A stretch of 64,000 nt of DNA from Sphingomonas sp. Leaf20 (GCF_001421535.1 NZ_LMKN01000009.1:249695-313694); one strand, 5' to 3'; counted from the stretch's first letter, positions 15,822 through 23,798 are shown. Numbers and translations are program-made. The notes: generated by a model not told the origin, from the letters alone.

Positions 15822-16118
15822 ATGACCGACATCGACAAGAGCGCGCTCGACAGTCTCTCCGTCGCGCCTGCGGCGGATCCGGATGCCAAGACCGGCGGCC
15901 GCGATCCCCGTCAGGAGGCCGGGCAGGACAAGTCGATCGGCAAGCGCCTGCAGAAGAACCCGTCGAGCAACGACGCCCGCCTCGACAACGCGCTCGACGA
16001 GTCGATGGACGCGAGCGATCCGCCCGCATCGACGCAGCCCGTCCACAACCAGGGGCCGGCGAAGTCGTCGGGCTATGACGAAGAGGCCGAACGCAAGCTC
16101 GCCGAGAAGTCGAACTGA
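15822..16118 (+). CDS. Small hydrophilic protein, probably disordered (98 residues)
   Basis: I do not recognise the family. The product is highly charged and rich in Asp, Ala, Ser, Lys and Pro, has no hydrophobic segment, and looks intrinsically disordered (for example KTGGRDPRQEAGQDKSIGKR). AGGAAG precedes ATG 15822, and codon use is like the neighbours. It follows the transglutaminase-like gene by 29 bases and may be co-transcribed. Abundant small disordered proteins of this composition in alphaproteobacteria are often stress-related; that is only a suggestion. Confidence 0.7.
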   Translation: MTDIDKSALDSLSVAPAADPDAKTGGRDPRQEAGQDKSIGKRLQKNPSSNDARLDNALDESMDASDPPASTQPVHNQGPAKSSGYDEEAERKLAEKSN

Positions 16119-16241
16119 CGCATGTCGGTGTCGTCGTCGCTGACCCGCCAGCGCGACGGCACCATCTCTTGAGACTTTTCCCCCGCCGGTTCGCCGGAAT
16201 TTAGCACTAATCTGTCACAATCGCCTCGGTTGGTCGCTATC

Positions 16242-16376
16242 ATGTTGCGGCGCAATGCGTTTCATGATGCCTTGACCGCGTGGCAGGATGACGCGGCTGG
16301 TTTGCTGATCTCGAACACAAGCGCCGTCTTTCCCGTGATGTTTCAAGGCGGGGTGATGATATGGCTTCCAGAATGA
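16242..16376 (+). CDS. Possible 44-residue upstream ORF overlapping the next gene
   Basis: An open frame from ATG 16242 to TGA 16376 encodes 44 residues (MLRRNAFHDALTAWQDDAAG...). It overlaps the start of the next gene by 16 bases. Its stop also forms ATGA with an internal ATG (16373) of that gene. No good ribosome-binding site precedes it, so it is doubtful. It may be a leader peptide coupling translation of the downstream gene, or a chance frame. Confidence 0.25.
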   Translation: MLRRNAFHDALTAWQDDAAGLLISNTSAVFPVMFQGGVMIWLPE

Positions 16377-16915
16377 AACCGGCCCGGGGGATCACGACCC
16401 TCGCCGAGATGAAGGAATTCGCGGGCTTCTCGAGTGCGACGCAGCGGTTCATCCGCCGGTCGCTCGACGTCGGCCTCGAGCGCGAGGATGCCATGGTCCG
16501 CTGGTCGCGCGACGTCGTCGAGGCGGCGAGTATCCGTGCACAGGCCCGTTTATACGAGCGCCTGCCCGAGCTGCGGCAGATCATCCCGGACGACACGGGG
16601 CTCAACGCGGTCGAGCCATTCCTGGGGCGGCTGGTGACCTTTGCTGCGTTCGATCTCGGGCAGGGGCGACTGACGAGTTTCTCCGCATTCCGGTTCCTTT
16701 ACGAGCGGCTGGTCGGTGCCGAGATCCGGCCGTGGCTGCCGTCCGCCTTCTGCGCGGCAGCGGCGTTGCCGCATCTTCACCCCGAATTGCGGCGGGCCCT
16801 GCTCCAGTCGATCAGCGAGTCGGCGGCGACCGCGTCGGGATGGTCGAACCTGCAGCCGGCGTTCTTTCCGCACTGGGTCGAGAAGGTCGACGGCGGAACC
16901 TCGCTCGCGCAGTAG
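16361..16915 (+). CDS. Conserved-looking hypothetical protein (184 residues)
   Basis: Not recognised. A mostly alpha-helical soluble protein with no signal peptide or membrane helix. A basic start (MASRMKPARG) is followed by amphipathic helices such as TLAEMKEFAGFSSATQRFIRRSLDVGLEREDAM and FLYERLVGAEIRPWLPSAF. ATG 16361 has GGGG seven bases upstream; ATG 16373 is an alternative that overlaps the stop of the small ORF before it. Codon use fits the neighbourhood. It converges with the extensin-like gene, with only 12 bases between stops. Confidence 0.65.
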   Translation: MASRMKPARGITTLAEMKEFAGFSSATQRFIRRSLDVGLEREDAMVRWSRDVVEAASIRAQARLYERLPELRQIIPDDTGLNAVEPFLGRLVTFAAFDLGQGRLTSFSAFRFLYERLVGAEIRPWLPSAFCAAAALPHLHPELRRALLQSISESAATASGWSNLQPAFFPHWVEKVDGGTSLAQ

Positions 16916-16927
16916 GTCGCGCGGGCG

Positions 16928-17659
16928 CTAGCGACAGGCGCGCCAGCCCATCGCGCCGCGTTCGGCCTGGTCGAGGTGCAGGTGATCGGCGTGCGCCGCG
17001 TTATAGTCGGGCGAGAGCATCGTCGCGAAGACGGTGCAGGCGCCGTCGCGGACGTCGTGCAGGAAGCCGGCCTTCGGATCGTCGCCCTTCCAGTCGCCCG
17101 CGACGGTGATGCGCGTGCCGTCGGTGAGGCGGAAGCCCGCGACGTCGACGGCATTCGCGGTCGAATGCTCGCTCCACGTTCCCGCGTCGCGGCCATAGAT
17201 ACGTCTGCAGCTATAGCTGCCGAAATGGTCGATGCTGGCGACCGCCTTGCCGAAATGGCGTTGCGCGGCAGGCTGGACGACGGTCCATTCCCACATCGTC
17301 AACGCCGCGGCGACCGGGCATGCGATCCCGAGCCCGGCGGGTGCGAAGGCGATGCGCCGCGCGCCGCCGGGGGCAAAGCGGACGCCGTCGCTATAGCCGC
17401 ACTGGCCCTCGCCCGAGCGCGGCGGCAGCGCGGTGTAGGCGACGCCCGCAGCATCGAGGAGCGCGCGGCAGGCGGGGAAGTCCTGCCGGAGCGCGACGAG
17501 CTTGCGCCCCGTCATCATGCCGACGGGCTGGCCGAGATCGAGCGGGGTCCATGGCAGGTCCTGCGGCCGGCCGCGCAGCGTCGCCCAGAGCAGCAGGCCG
17601 AGCGCGCCAACGATGACAAGCCCCGTCAGCCACCCGAGCGTTCTGCGCAGCGCCCGCAT
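16928..17659 (-). CDS. Extensin-like C-terminal domain protein, membrane-anchored
   Basis: A 243-residue protein with one N-terminal helix (about residues 9-27, LGWLTGLVIVGALGLLLWAT), then the extensin-like domain common in alphaproteobacteria: CRALLDAAGVAY, CGYSDGVRF, ACPVAAALTMWEWTVVQPAAQ, SCRRIYGRDAGTWSEHSTANAVDVAGFRL and a closing HADHLHLDQAERG. The His/Asp pattern (SEHSTANAVDVAGF, HLHLD) resembles LAS-type zinc peptidases, so a peptidoglycan-related role is possible. ATG 17659 overlaps the NUDIX stop (ATGA), so the two are coupled. The frame is open 22 codons further upstream, inside the NUDIX gene. Confidence 0.85.
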   Translation of the reverse strand: MRALRRTLGWLTGLVIVGALGLLLWATLRGRPQDLPWTPLDLGQPVGMMTGRKLVALRQDFPACRALLDAAGVAYTALPPRSGEGQCGYSDGVRFAPGGARRIAFAPAGLGIACPVAAALTMWEWTVVQPAAQRHFGKAVASIDHFGSYSCRRIYGRDAGTWSEHSTANAVDVAGFRLTDGTRITVAGDWKGDDPKAGFLHDVRDGACTVFATMLSPDYNAAHADHLHLDQAERGAMGWRACR

Positions 17660-18441
17660 CACCCGCGCACGGCGCTCGACAGGCGCTCGCGCGTCACGGG
17701 ATAGCCAAGGTCGTCGGGGATGCACAGATAGGCCTCGCCCTCATGCGTCTCCGACCACGGTGTGACGGTGCGGACCGGGTGACGCCGCGCATCCGCGACC
17801 GCCGCGTCGAAATCCGCAAACCTTGCGAGGCGTTCGAGATTGCGGCGCGTCGGAAAGATGATCTGCGCGCGTCCCGCGTCGGCGTCGTCGAGGATCTGTT
17901 GCGCGGTCGCCCAGAGCAGGCGGCTGTTCTCGGTGCCGTCGACGACGGGGTCGGGCATCTCGGCCGGCAGCCGCACCAGATAGAAGCGCGTGTCGAAGAT
18001 CCGGGCATGCGCGTGCGCGGGGCGCCAGCGCGCGAAATATTCGAGCGCCATCGGGTCGATCGCGGTGCCTGCCATGTCGATCGCGTCGGCGAGCGAGCGG
18101 CCGCTGCCCAGTGCGTCGCGCAGGATGCGGAGGTCGGGTGCTGTGGGTAGCGGGGTCAGGCCGATCGCCAGTCCGACTTCCTCGATCGTCTCGCGGATCG
18201 CGGCGATCCGCGCGGCGACGTCACGATCGACCGCGGGATCGTGAAGCAGTCGTGCCGCCAGATCATGGTCGCCGGGATCGATCCGGCCGCCCGGAAAGAC
18301 GAGCGCACCACCGGCAAATGCCATCGACGCCGCCCGCTCGACGAACAGCAGTTCGGGCGGACCCGGGCGCTGCTCGCGAAAGATCACGAGCGTCGCAGCG
18401 GGGATTGCGGGGGGCATGTCGGGCGGCGGGTTTGCGGTCAT
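17659..18441 (-). CDS. NUDIX hydrolase
   Basis: A 260-residue pyrophosphohydrolase. The Nudix box is present but stretched: ALVFPGGRIDPGD is separated from AAIRETIEEVGLAIG by an insert of about 20 residues, as in several alphaproteobacterial Nudix proteins. The REtxEEvG core with its metal-binding Glu residues is intact. The substrate cannot be inferred. ATG 18441 is chosen; an in-frame GTG six codons upstream is the alternative. It is coupled to the extensin-like gene downstream by ATGA. The upstream mucR transcript on the same strand is cut off by a hairpin at 18503-18523. Confidence 0.87.
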   Translation of the reverse strand: MTANPPPDMPPAIPAATLVIFREQRPGPPELLFVERAASMAFAGGALVFPGGRIDPGDHDLAARLLHDPAVDRDVAARIAAIRETIEEVGLAIGLTPLPTAPDLRILRDALGSGRSLADAIDMAGTAIDPMALEYFARWRPAHAHARIFDTRFYLVRLPAEMPDPVVDGTENSRLLWATAQQILDDADAGRAQIIFPTRRNLERLARFADFDAAVADARRHPVRTVTPWSETHEGEAYLCIPDDLGYPVTRERLSSAVRG

Positions 18442-18502
18442 CTGACCGACGTAACGCACGACGGGCGATTGCAGCCAGCCCGGCCGGATTTAATCATGAA
18501 AC

Positions 18503-18523
18503 GGGGAGGGGCGTGCCCTCCCC
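18503..18523 (-). terminator. Terminator after mucR
   Basis: On the minus strand GGGGAGGG (18523-18516), a five-base loop and CCCTCCCC (18510-18503) form a perfect 8-base stem followed by GTTTCATGATT. It lies nine bases after the mucR stop. Confidence 0.75.
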
Positions 18524-18531
18524 ATCGAGCC

Positions 18532-19047
18532 TCAGCCCTCGCTGCCGAGCGTCTTCTTGGCGGCCTCGATCGCGGTCTTGCCGGACTTGCGGACCGACTT
18601 GACGGCGTCGCCAGCCGCAGCCTCGACCTTCGAGCCGGCCTTGCGACCCAGACCGATCGACTTGGCCATTGCGCGACGGGCTTCCGAATAGGTCGCAGCG
18701 ACCATCGGATAGTCCGCCTTGAGGTTGAACCGCTCGCGATACTGCTCCGGCGTCATGCCGTGCGTCGACAGATGACGGCGCAGCGTCTTGTACTTCTTGC
18801 CGTCGATCATCGAAACAATATGGTCGGGCGACGAAAGCGACTTGCGCACCGTCACGGCAGGCTCATAGGTCTGGCCGTCGGTGGCTTCGGTCTCCATCGA
18901 CGTGCCGGTCGACAGCTTGGTGACGGCAGCGTGCATCGACATCAGAAATGCCGGTACGTCTTCAGCCGTCGTACGCGTATTGGGGTTCGCAAGCCAGGCG
19001 GCGGTCAGCTCGGCAGCAAGTTCGACAACATTGATTGTATCAGTCAC
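18532..19047 (-). CDS. MucR/Ros-family transcriptional regulator with altered zinc site and Lys/Ala tail
   Basis: A 171-residue DNA-binding protein of the Ros/MucR family, H-NS-like regulators that bind AT-rich DNA and control exopolysaccharide and surface genes. The family core is clear: DGKKYKTLRRHLSTHGMTPEQYRERF, then ADYPMVAATYSEARRAMAKSIGLG. In usual members a Cys opens the zinc site; here Ser79 and Asp82 stand at the two Cys positions, with His92 and His96 kept. The last 37 residues (about 135-171) are a Lys/Ala/Gly-rich tail (KAGSKVEAAAGDAVKSVRKS), histone H1-like. GTG 19047 with GAGGA upstream is the start. Its upstream region is AT-rich, which suits autoregulation. Confidence 0.9.
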   Translation of the reverse strand: MTDTINVVELAAELTAAWLANPNTRTTAEDVPAFLMSMHAAVTKLSTGTSMETEATDGQTYEPAVTVRKSLSSPDHIVSMIDGKKYKTLRRHLSTHGMTPEQYRERFNLKADYPMVAATYSEARRAMAKSIGLGRKAGSKVEAAAGDAVKSVRKSGKTAIEAAKKTLGSEG

Positions 19048-19445
19048 ACGGTATCCTCGAAGATGAAAATGATCCCCTCCGCCGCAGCGGTTAGACCTGA
19101 ACGAATGAAAATAACACCCGTGAAAATGATTAAAGTGCTCAATCGATAGCAAATTATGGGACATTGAGCTTTCCGGGCGATTAAACTTGGCGCGTCAGAC
19201 GTGGCCAGGCGGGGGGATTGATCTGCGGCGCGGGCGAGCCATGCCGGCATGATAAGCGGTCGTTTCGGAAGCTATTGCGCGTCGACGAGCAAGGTCGGGG
19301 CTAGATTTTCCGGTATCCTATATTGCCACCACGGGGGTCGGTGCCGGTCGCCGGGCAGGAACCCACCACCCGGGAACGCGGCAACGCCCGGGCGCGCGAG
19401 GGACTGGCAATCGCAACCGGCTTGCGGTAGGGGCGCCGACAGCCG
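19048..19445. other. 398-base intergenic region between mucR and tRNA-Ser
   Basis: No protein gene is convincing here. Bases 19048-19190 are unusually AT-rich for this genome (runs such as GAAAATAACACC and AAATTATGGG) and probably carry the mucR promoter and MucR-binding sites. Bases about 19320-19430 are GC-rich and can form several RNA helices (separate entry). A -10-like TATATT is at 19319-19324. Confidence 0.6.
19322..19426 (+). ncRNA. Candidate structured RNA upstream of tRNA-Ser
   Basis: ATTGCCA (19322-19328) pairs perfectly with TGGCAAT (19405-19411), closing a 76-base interior. Inside, CCCGG (19369-19373), bulge GAAC, GCG, GNRA tetraloop GCAA (19381-19384), CGC and CCGGG (19388-19392) form a bulged hairpin. 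Immediately after the closing helix, CGCAA-CCGGC-TTGCG (19412-19426) forms another hairpin. The strand is assumed from the tRNA that follows 19 bases later. It does not match SRP RNA, RNase P, tmRNA or a cobalamin riboswitch by eye. It could be a leader of the tRNA transcript or a separate small RNA. Confidence 0.3.
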
Positions 19446-19532
19446 GGACGGGTGGCCGAGTGGTTTAAGGCAGCGGTCTTGAAAACCGCCGTAGGGGCAA
19501 CTCTACCGTGGGTTCGAATCCCACCCCGTCCG
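19446..19532 (+). tRNA. tRNA-Ser (anticodon UGA)
   Basis: A full 87-base class II tRNA. The acceptor stem GGACGGG (19446-19452) pairs with CCCGTCC (19525-19531), with discriminator G at 19532. The anticodon stem GCGGT/ACCGC holds the loop CTTGAAA with anticodon TGA. A long variable arm (CGTAGGGGCAACTCTACC) follows, then the T arm GTGGGTTCGAATCCCAC. CCA is not encoded. Confidence 0.97.
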
Positions 19533-19614
19533 GGCTGTTCTCCGATATTTCCATCATCATGATCGGCCCGGCGTGGCGGTTGCGCTTTCGCGCCGCGTCG
19601 GGCAGCGGGGCGCG

Positions 19615-19881
19615 ATGGATCTCGACGCTCTGCTCTATCATTATTTCGGTGCCGACGACGTCGATGCGCTGACGCCGGCCGCGATCGACGAGGGCAGGGC
19701 GCGCGTGCTGATCGACTTTTCGACCGAGCGCGACGCCGGGCGGCGGTTCGCGCTCTGGTCGATGCTCGCGGCGTTCGGCGATGCGCCCGATCCCGAAACA
19801 GCGTTCAAGTCGCCCGCCGAGCGCGCCGCAGCGCTGCGCTATGTCCGCGCGCTGCGCTCGGTCGACGATGGCGACGACTGA
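19615..19881 (+). CDS. Small hypothetical protein, sphingomonad type (88 residues)
   Basis: A short soluble protein beginning MDLDALLYHYFGADDVDAL, with the helical segments ERDAGRRFALWSMLAAFG and SPAERAAALRYVRALR. I have the impression that similar small proteins of unknown function are common in sphingomonads, but I cannot name a family. ATG 19615 has GGGG upstream and codon use is typical. An in-frame GTG at 19573 is a weaker start. It stands alone between the tRNA and the SDR gene. Confidence 0.7.
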   Translation: MDLDALLYHYFGADDVDALTPAAIDEGRARVLIDFSTERDAGRRFALWSMLAAFGDAPDPETAFKSPAERAAALRYVRALRSVDDGDD

Positions 19882-19981
19882 ACGCGGTTCGCCCGCCCCC
19901 GCGATCAGCGGTCGCGATGCGTGGGATAATTTAGCCGGAGCACGCGTTGGACACGCTTAGTCTTCAACGAAAGCCAGCTTC

Positions 19982-20773
19982 ATGAACATCGACCTGACAG
20001 GACAGGCCGCGATCGTCACCGGCGCGAGCTCGGGCCTCGGCAGAGCCTCCGCGCTGCTGTTCGCGCAGGCGGGTGCCAAGGTCGCGGTCAACTACAACAG
20101 CAACAAGGATGCCGCCGACGACGTCGTCGACCGGATCGTCGCGGGCGGCGGTACGGCCTTCGCGATCGGGGCGGATACATCCGACGAGGATGCGGTGATC
20201 GGCATGTTCGACGAGACGGTCGCGCGGTTCGGCGGGGTCGACGTGGTGTTCGCCAATGCCGGGATGCAGAAGGACGCCGCGTACGCCGACCTGTCGCTCG
20301 ACGACTGGAAGCGCGTGATCGACGTCAATCTGACGGGACAGTTCCTGGTGTCGCGCGAGGCGGTGCGGCGGTTTCGCGCGCAGGGCGATCGCGGGTTCGG
20401 CCGGGCGATCGGCAAGATCCTGTTCATGAGTTCGGTCCACGAGACGATCCCCTGGACGGGGCATGCGAATTACGCCGCGTCGAAGGGCGGCAGCGGGATG
20501 CTGATGCGGACGCTCGCGCAGGAGGTCGCCGAAGACCGGATACGCGTGAATGCGCTGGCGCCTGGCGCGATCCGCACCGACATCAATGCCGATGCGACCG
20601 AGGACGCCGACAAGCTTCTCGAGCTCATCCCCTATGGCCGGATCGGCGATGTCGACGACGTCGCACGCGCGGCGCTGTTCCTCGTCTCGGACGCGGCGGA
20701 CTATATCGTCGGGTCGACGCTGACGATCGACGGCGGGATGAGCCTCTATCCCGGGTTCCGCAACAATGGATGA
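19982..20773 (+). CDS. SDR-family dehydrogenase, glucose 1-dehydrogenase-like
   Basis: A 263-residue classical short-chain dehydrogenase. The cofactor motif TGASSGLG is at residues 13-20, NAG follows in FANAGMQ, and the catalytic Ser is in FMSSVHE, with Tyr164 and Lys168 in NYAASKGG. The C terminus (DYIVGSTLTIDGGMSLYPGF) is like bacterial glucose 1-dehydrogenases. The substrate is inferred only from similarity and context: the next gene, overlapping by eight bases, is a GH15 glycosidase that would release glucose. ATG 19982 is preceded by a short AG-rich stretch; the region before it contains GGATAATTT. Confidence 0.88.
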   Translation: MNIDLTGQAAIVTGASSGLGRASALLFAQAGAKVAVNYNSNKDAADDVVDRIVAGGGTAFAIGADTSDEDAVIGMFDETVARFGGVDVVFANAGMQKDAAYADLSLDDWKRVIDVNLTGQFLVSREAVRRFRAQGDRGFGRAIGKILFMSSVHETIPWTGHANYAASKGGSGMLMRTLAQEVAEDRIRVNALAPGAIRTDINADATEDADKLLELIPYGRIGDVDDVARAALFLVSDAADYIVGSTLTIDGGMSLYPGFRNNG

Positions 20774-22622
20774 CCGGCCCGGCGAGCGGTCCGCCGAGAC
20801 GCGCCAGCCATCGGCGATCCGCGATCATGGTGCGATCGGCAATCTCGAGACGGTGGCGCTCGTCGACCGCGACGGGGCGATCGATTATCTGTGCTGGCCG
20901 AACCTCGACAGCCCGAGCGTCTTCACCGCGCTGCTCGACGATGCCGGTCAGGGGGGTCTTTTCTGGGTGCGCCCCGAGCTTCCCGACGCACGCGTCATCC
21001 AGATGTACGTGCCCGAGACCAACGTGCTGATGACGCGGTGGATGAACGACGAGGCGAGCGTCGACCTGATCGACCTGATGCCCGTCAATGTCGAAGACGA
21101 CGACACGCCGCCGCGACTGTTGCGGCAGGTGATCTGCACGCGGGGAACGGTGACGATCGACATGCGCTGTGCGCCACGGTTCGACTATGGTCGCGAAGGG
21201 CGCAAGGCCACGATCCTGCCGAGCGACGAGGGCTATTCGCGCGGCCAGTTCGACCATGACAGCGGGCTCGCGCTGACGCTGCATGCCAATGCCGCGCTGA
21301 TCGCGGAGGATTGCGACCTGACGGCGCGGTTCACCATGTCCGCGGGCGAGCGGGCGGCGATCGTGCTGAGCAATCCCGACGACGTGCGGATCGATGCCGA
21401 GGCCGCGCACGCGATCATCGATGCCGATATCGAGTATTGGCGCGGCTGGAGCCGGCAGTCGACCTATCGCGGGCGGTGGCGCGAGACCGTCGAGCGATCC
21501 GCGATGGTGCTGAAACTGCTGACGTCGCGGCGGCACGGCTCGATCGCGGCGGCGGCGACGTTCGGGTTGCCCGAGGCGAAGGGCGGTGTCCGCAACTGGG
21601 ATTATCGCGCGACGTGGATCCGCGACTCGTCGTTCACCGTCTACGCGCTGCTGCGCATGGGGTTCGGGGCGGAGGCGCAGGCGTTCACGCGTTGGGTGAT
21701 GGGGCGGGTGCGCGAGGACGATGGCCGGCTCGGCGTGATGTACGCGCTCGACGGCGGCGCGATCGCCGAGGAACAGTCGCTCGACCATCTCGGCGGTTTC
21801 GGGGGAGCGACGCCGATCGTCGTCGGCAACGACGCGCACGACCAGATCCAGCACGACATCTACGGGGCGCTGCTCGACGCGACCTATCTCAGCAGCAAAT
21901 ATGGCGGGACGGTCTCGCACGACGGCTGGATGGCGATCGTCGATGTCGTCGACAAGGTCTGCGCCACGTGGGAGCAGCCCGATTCGGGGATCTGGGAGGT
22001 ACGCGGGCCGCCGCGCCATTACCTCCACTCGAGGCTGATGAACTGGGTCGCGGTCGATCGTGCGCTTCGGCTTGCCGAAAAGCGCTCGCTGCCCGCGCCG
22101 TTCGTTCGCTGGGCCGAAACGCGGACGCAGATCCATCAGGACATCTGGAACAGCTTCTGGAACGAGGACCTCGGCCGCTTCGTCCGCAGCAAGGGCGATA
22201 CCCCCGAAGATCTCGCGGTCGATGGCGCGATGCTGATGATGCCGCTGGTGCGGTTCGTCTCGCCGGTCGATCCGAAATGGCTCGCGACGCTCGAGGCGAT
22301 CGCCAAGGACCTGTCGGACGATGGCCATGTCTATCGGTACAAGATCGATGACGGCCTGCCGGGGCGCGAGGGATCGTTCGTTGCGTGCTCGTTCTGGTAT
22401 GTCGAATGCCTTGCCCGCGCGGGACGGCTCGACGAGGCGCGGTGGAATTTCGAAAAGCTGATGGCGTATGGCAACCATCTCGGCCTGTTCGCCGAGGAGA
22501 TTGCGGAGGACGGCAGCTTCTTGGGGAACTTCCCGCAGGCGTTCAGCCATCTCGCGCTGATCAGCGCCGCCTATTATCTCGATCGTGCGCTCGACGATGG
22601 CGGCCCCAAGGCGTGGGCATGA
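20766..22622 (+). CDS. Glycoside hydrolase family 15 protein (glucoamylase or trehalase type)
   Basis: A 618-residue cytoplasmic GH15 enzyme; no signal peptide. The N-terminal beta domain starts IRDHGAIGNLETVALVDRDGAIDYLCWP, and the (alpha/alpha)6 barrel contains GVRNWDYRATWIRDSSFTVYALLRMGF and a conserved acidic loop GIWEVRGPPRHYLHSRLMNWVAVDRALRLA with a likely catalytic Glu. GSFVACSFWYVECLARAG is near the end. Family members of this length hydrolyse trehalose or malto-oligosaccharides to glucose. With TreY and TreZ encoded nearby, trehalose is an attractive substrate, but this is inference. It overlaps the SDR gene by eight bases. Confidence 0.9.
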   Translation: MDDRPGERSAETRQPSAIRDHGAIGNLETVALVDRDGAIDYLCWPNLDSPSVFTALLDDAGQGGLFWVRPELPDARVIQMYVPETNVLMTRWMNDEASVDLIDLMPVNVEDDDTPPRLLRQVICTRGTVTIDMRCAPRFDYGREGRKATILPSDEGYSRGQFDHDSGLALTLHANAALIAEDCDLTARFTMSAGERAAIVLSNPDDVRIDAEAAHAIIDADIEYWRGWSRQSTYRGRWRETVERSAMVLKLLTSRRHGSIAAAATFGLPEAKGGVRNWDYRATWIRDSSFTVYALLRMGFGAEAQAFTRWVMGRVREDDGRLGVMYALDGGAIAEEQSLDHLGGFGGATPIVVGNDAHDQIQHDIYGALLDATYLSSKYGGTVSHDGWMAIVDVVDKVCATWEQPDSGIWEVRGPPRHYLHSRLMNWVAVDRALRLAEKRSLPAPFVRWAETRTQIHQDIWNSFWNEDLGRFVRSKGDTPEDLAVDGAMLMMPLVRFVSPVDPKWLATLEAIAKDLSDDGHVYRYKIDDGLPGREGSFVACSFWYVECLARAGRLDEARWNFEKLMAYGNHLGLFAEEIAEDGSFLGNFPQAFSHLALISAAYYLDRALDDGGPKAWA

Positions 22623-22628
22623 GGTGAG

Positions 22629-22654
22629 GGGCCGGCGGCGGCGACCGCCGGCCC
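22629..22654. terminator. Hairpin between convergent GH15 and OYE genes
   Basis: GGGCCGGCGG (22629-22638), loop CGGCGA and CCGCCGGCCC (22645-22654) make a perfect 10-base stem, followed by TTCT on the plus strand. It lies six bases after the GH15 stop and seven bases before the end of the convergent gene. Confidence 0.8.
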
Positions 22655-22661
22655 TTCTGCA

Positions 22662-23765
22662 TCAGGTCGAGAACAGGTCCTTGAACTGCCGCGGCTGCGA
22701 GCGGAGATACTGGTTCGGTGCCTTCACATGGCCACCGAGATGCGCGGCGGCGTGCCACGGCCAGCGCGGATCGTAGAGGATCGTGCGGGCGAGCGCGACG
22801 AAGTCCGCATCCCCCGTTCCGATGATCGCCTCGGCCTGCTCATAGTCGGTGATCAGCCCGACCGCGACGACCGGAATCGATACCGCCTGCTTGACCTGCC
22901 GCGCGAGCGGGACCTGGTAGCTGGGGCCGACCGGAATGTCCTGATCCGCACTCAGACCGCCGCTCGAGACGTGGATCGCGTCGCAGCCGCGCGCCTCGAG
23001 CGCCTTGGCGAAGGCGACCGTCTGTTCGCCGTCCCAGCCACCCTCGACCCAGTCGGTGCCCGACACGCGCATCGTCACGGGGCGATCGGCGGGGAAGGCG
23101 GCGCGTACGGCATCATAGACCTCGAGCGGGAAGCGCATCCGGTTCTCGAGGCTGCCGCCATAATCGTCGTCGCGGCGGTTCGAGAGCGGCGACAGGAATT
23201 CGTGGAGCAGATAGCCGTGCGCGCCGTGAAGCTGGATCGCGTCGATCCCGAGCCGCGCCGCGCGCACCGCGGCCGCGGCGAACGCATCGCGCAGCCGCGC
23301 GAGGCCGTCGCGGTCGAGCGCGACCGGCGGGTTCTCGTCGGGGAGGAACGCGGTCGCCGAAGGGGCTTCGGTCTGCCACCCGTTGCGCGCGTCGGGCGCG
23401 ATCTGCTTGCCGCCGTTCCACGGCACCTCGCACGACGCCTTGCGACCGGCATGCGCGAGCTGGATACCGATCGGCATGTCCGACCAGCGCCGCACGCTGT
23501 CGAGCGTCCGCGCGATCGCCGCCTCGCTGGCATCGTCGTAGAGCCCGACATCGCCGTAGGTGATCCGCCCCTCGGGCGTGACCGCGGCGGCCTCGATCAT
23601 CAGCAGCGCCGCACCCGACAGAGCGAGGTTGCCGAGATGGATCAGGTGCCAGTCGGTCATGCACCCGTCGACTGCGGAATATTGGCACATCGGCGCGATG
23701 ACGATGCGGTTGGCGAGTTCGAGCTGGCCGACCCTGGCGGGCGTGAAAAGCTTTGGGCCGCTCAT
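22662..23765 (-). CDS. NADH:flavin oxidoreductase, old yellow enzyme family (YqjM-like)
   Basis: A 367-residue FMN-dependent ene-reductase that reduces activated C=C bonds with NADPH. The N-terminal APMCQYSA carries Cys27, the redox-tuning Cys of the YqjM (thermophilic-like) class. The barrel has the motifs IQLAHAGRKAS, IDAIQLHGAHGYLLHEFLSPLSN, DDYGGSLENRMRFPLEV, and the phosphate-binding ADFVALARTILYDPRWPW. ATG 23765 is the start. It is divergent from glgX across a region with several ATGGTGG repeats (23799-23916). The substrate is unknown; such enzymes often answer electrophile or oxidative stress. Confidence 0.94.
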   Translation of the reverse strand: MSGPKLFTPARVGQLELANRIVIAPMCQYSAVDGCMTDWHLIHLGNLALSGAALLMIEAAAVTPEGRITYGDVGLYDDASEAAIARTLDSVRRWSDMPIGIQLAHAGRKASCEVPWNGGKQIAPDARNGWQTEAPSATAFLPDENPPVALDRDGLARLRDAFAAAAVRAARLGIDAIQLHGAHGYLLHEFLSPLSNRRDDDYGGSLENRMRFPLEVYDAVRAAFPADRPVTMRVSGTDWVEGGWDGEQTVAFAKALEARGCDAIHVSSGGLSADQDIPVGPSYQVPLARQVKQAVSIPVVAVGLITDYEQAEAIIGTGDADFVALARTILYDPRWPWHAAAHLGGHVKAPNQYLRSQPRQFKDLFST

Positions 23766-23798
23766 GCTGACATGGCCTCGACGGAGTGACGGATATGC

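Noticed and set aside
19322..19426. SRP RNA, RNase P RNA, tmRNA or cobalamin riboswitch upstream of tRNA-Ser
   Set aside because: The conserved cores (GGTCAGGTCCGGAAGGAAGCA-like loop, GAGGAAAGTCC, tRNA-like ends, GCCACTG box) are all missing; only generic helices are seen.
19249..19482. 77-codon open frame running into tRNA-Ser
   Set aside because: It overlaps the tRNA gene and has no ribosome-binding site or recognisable protein features.
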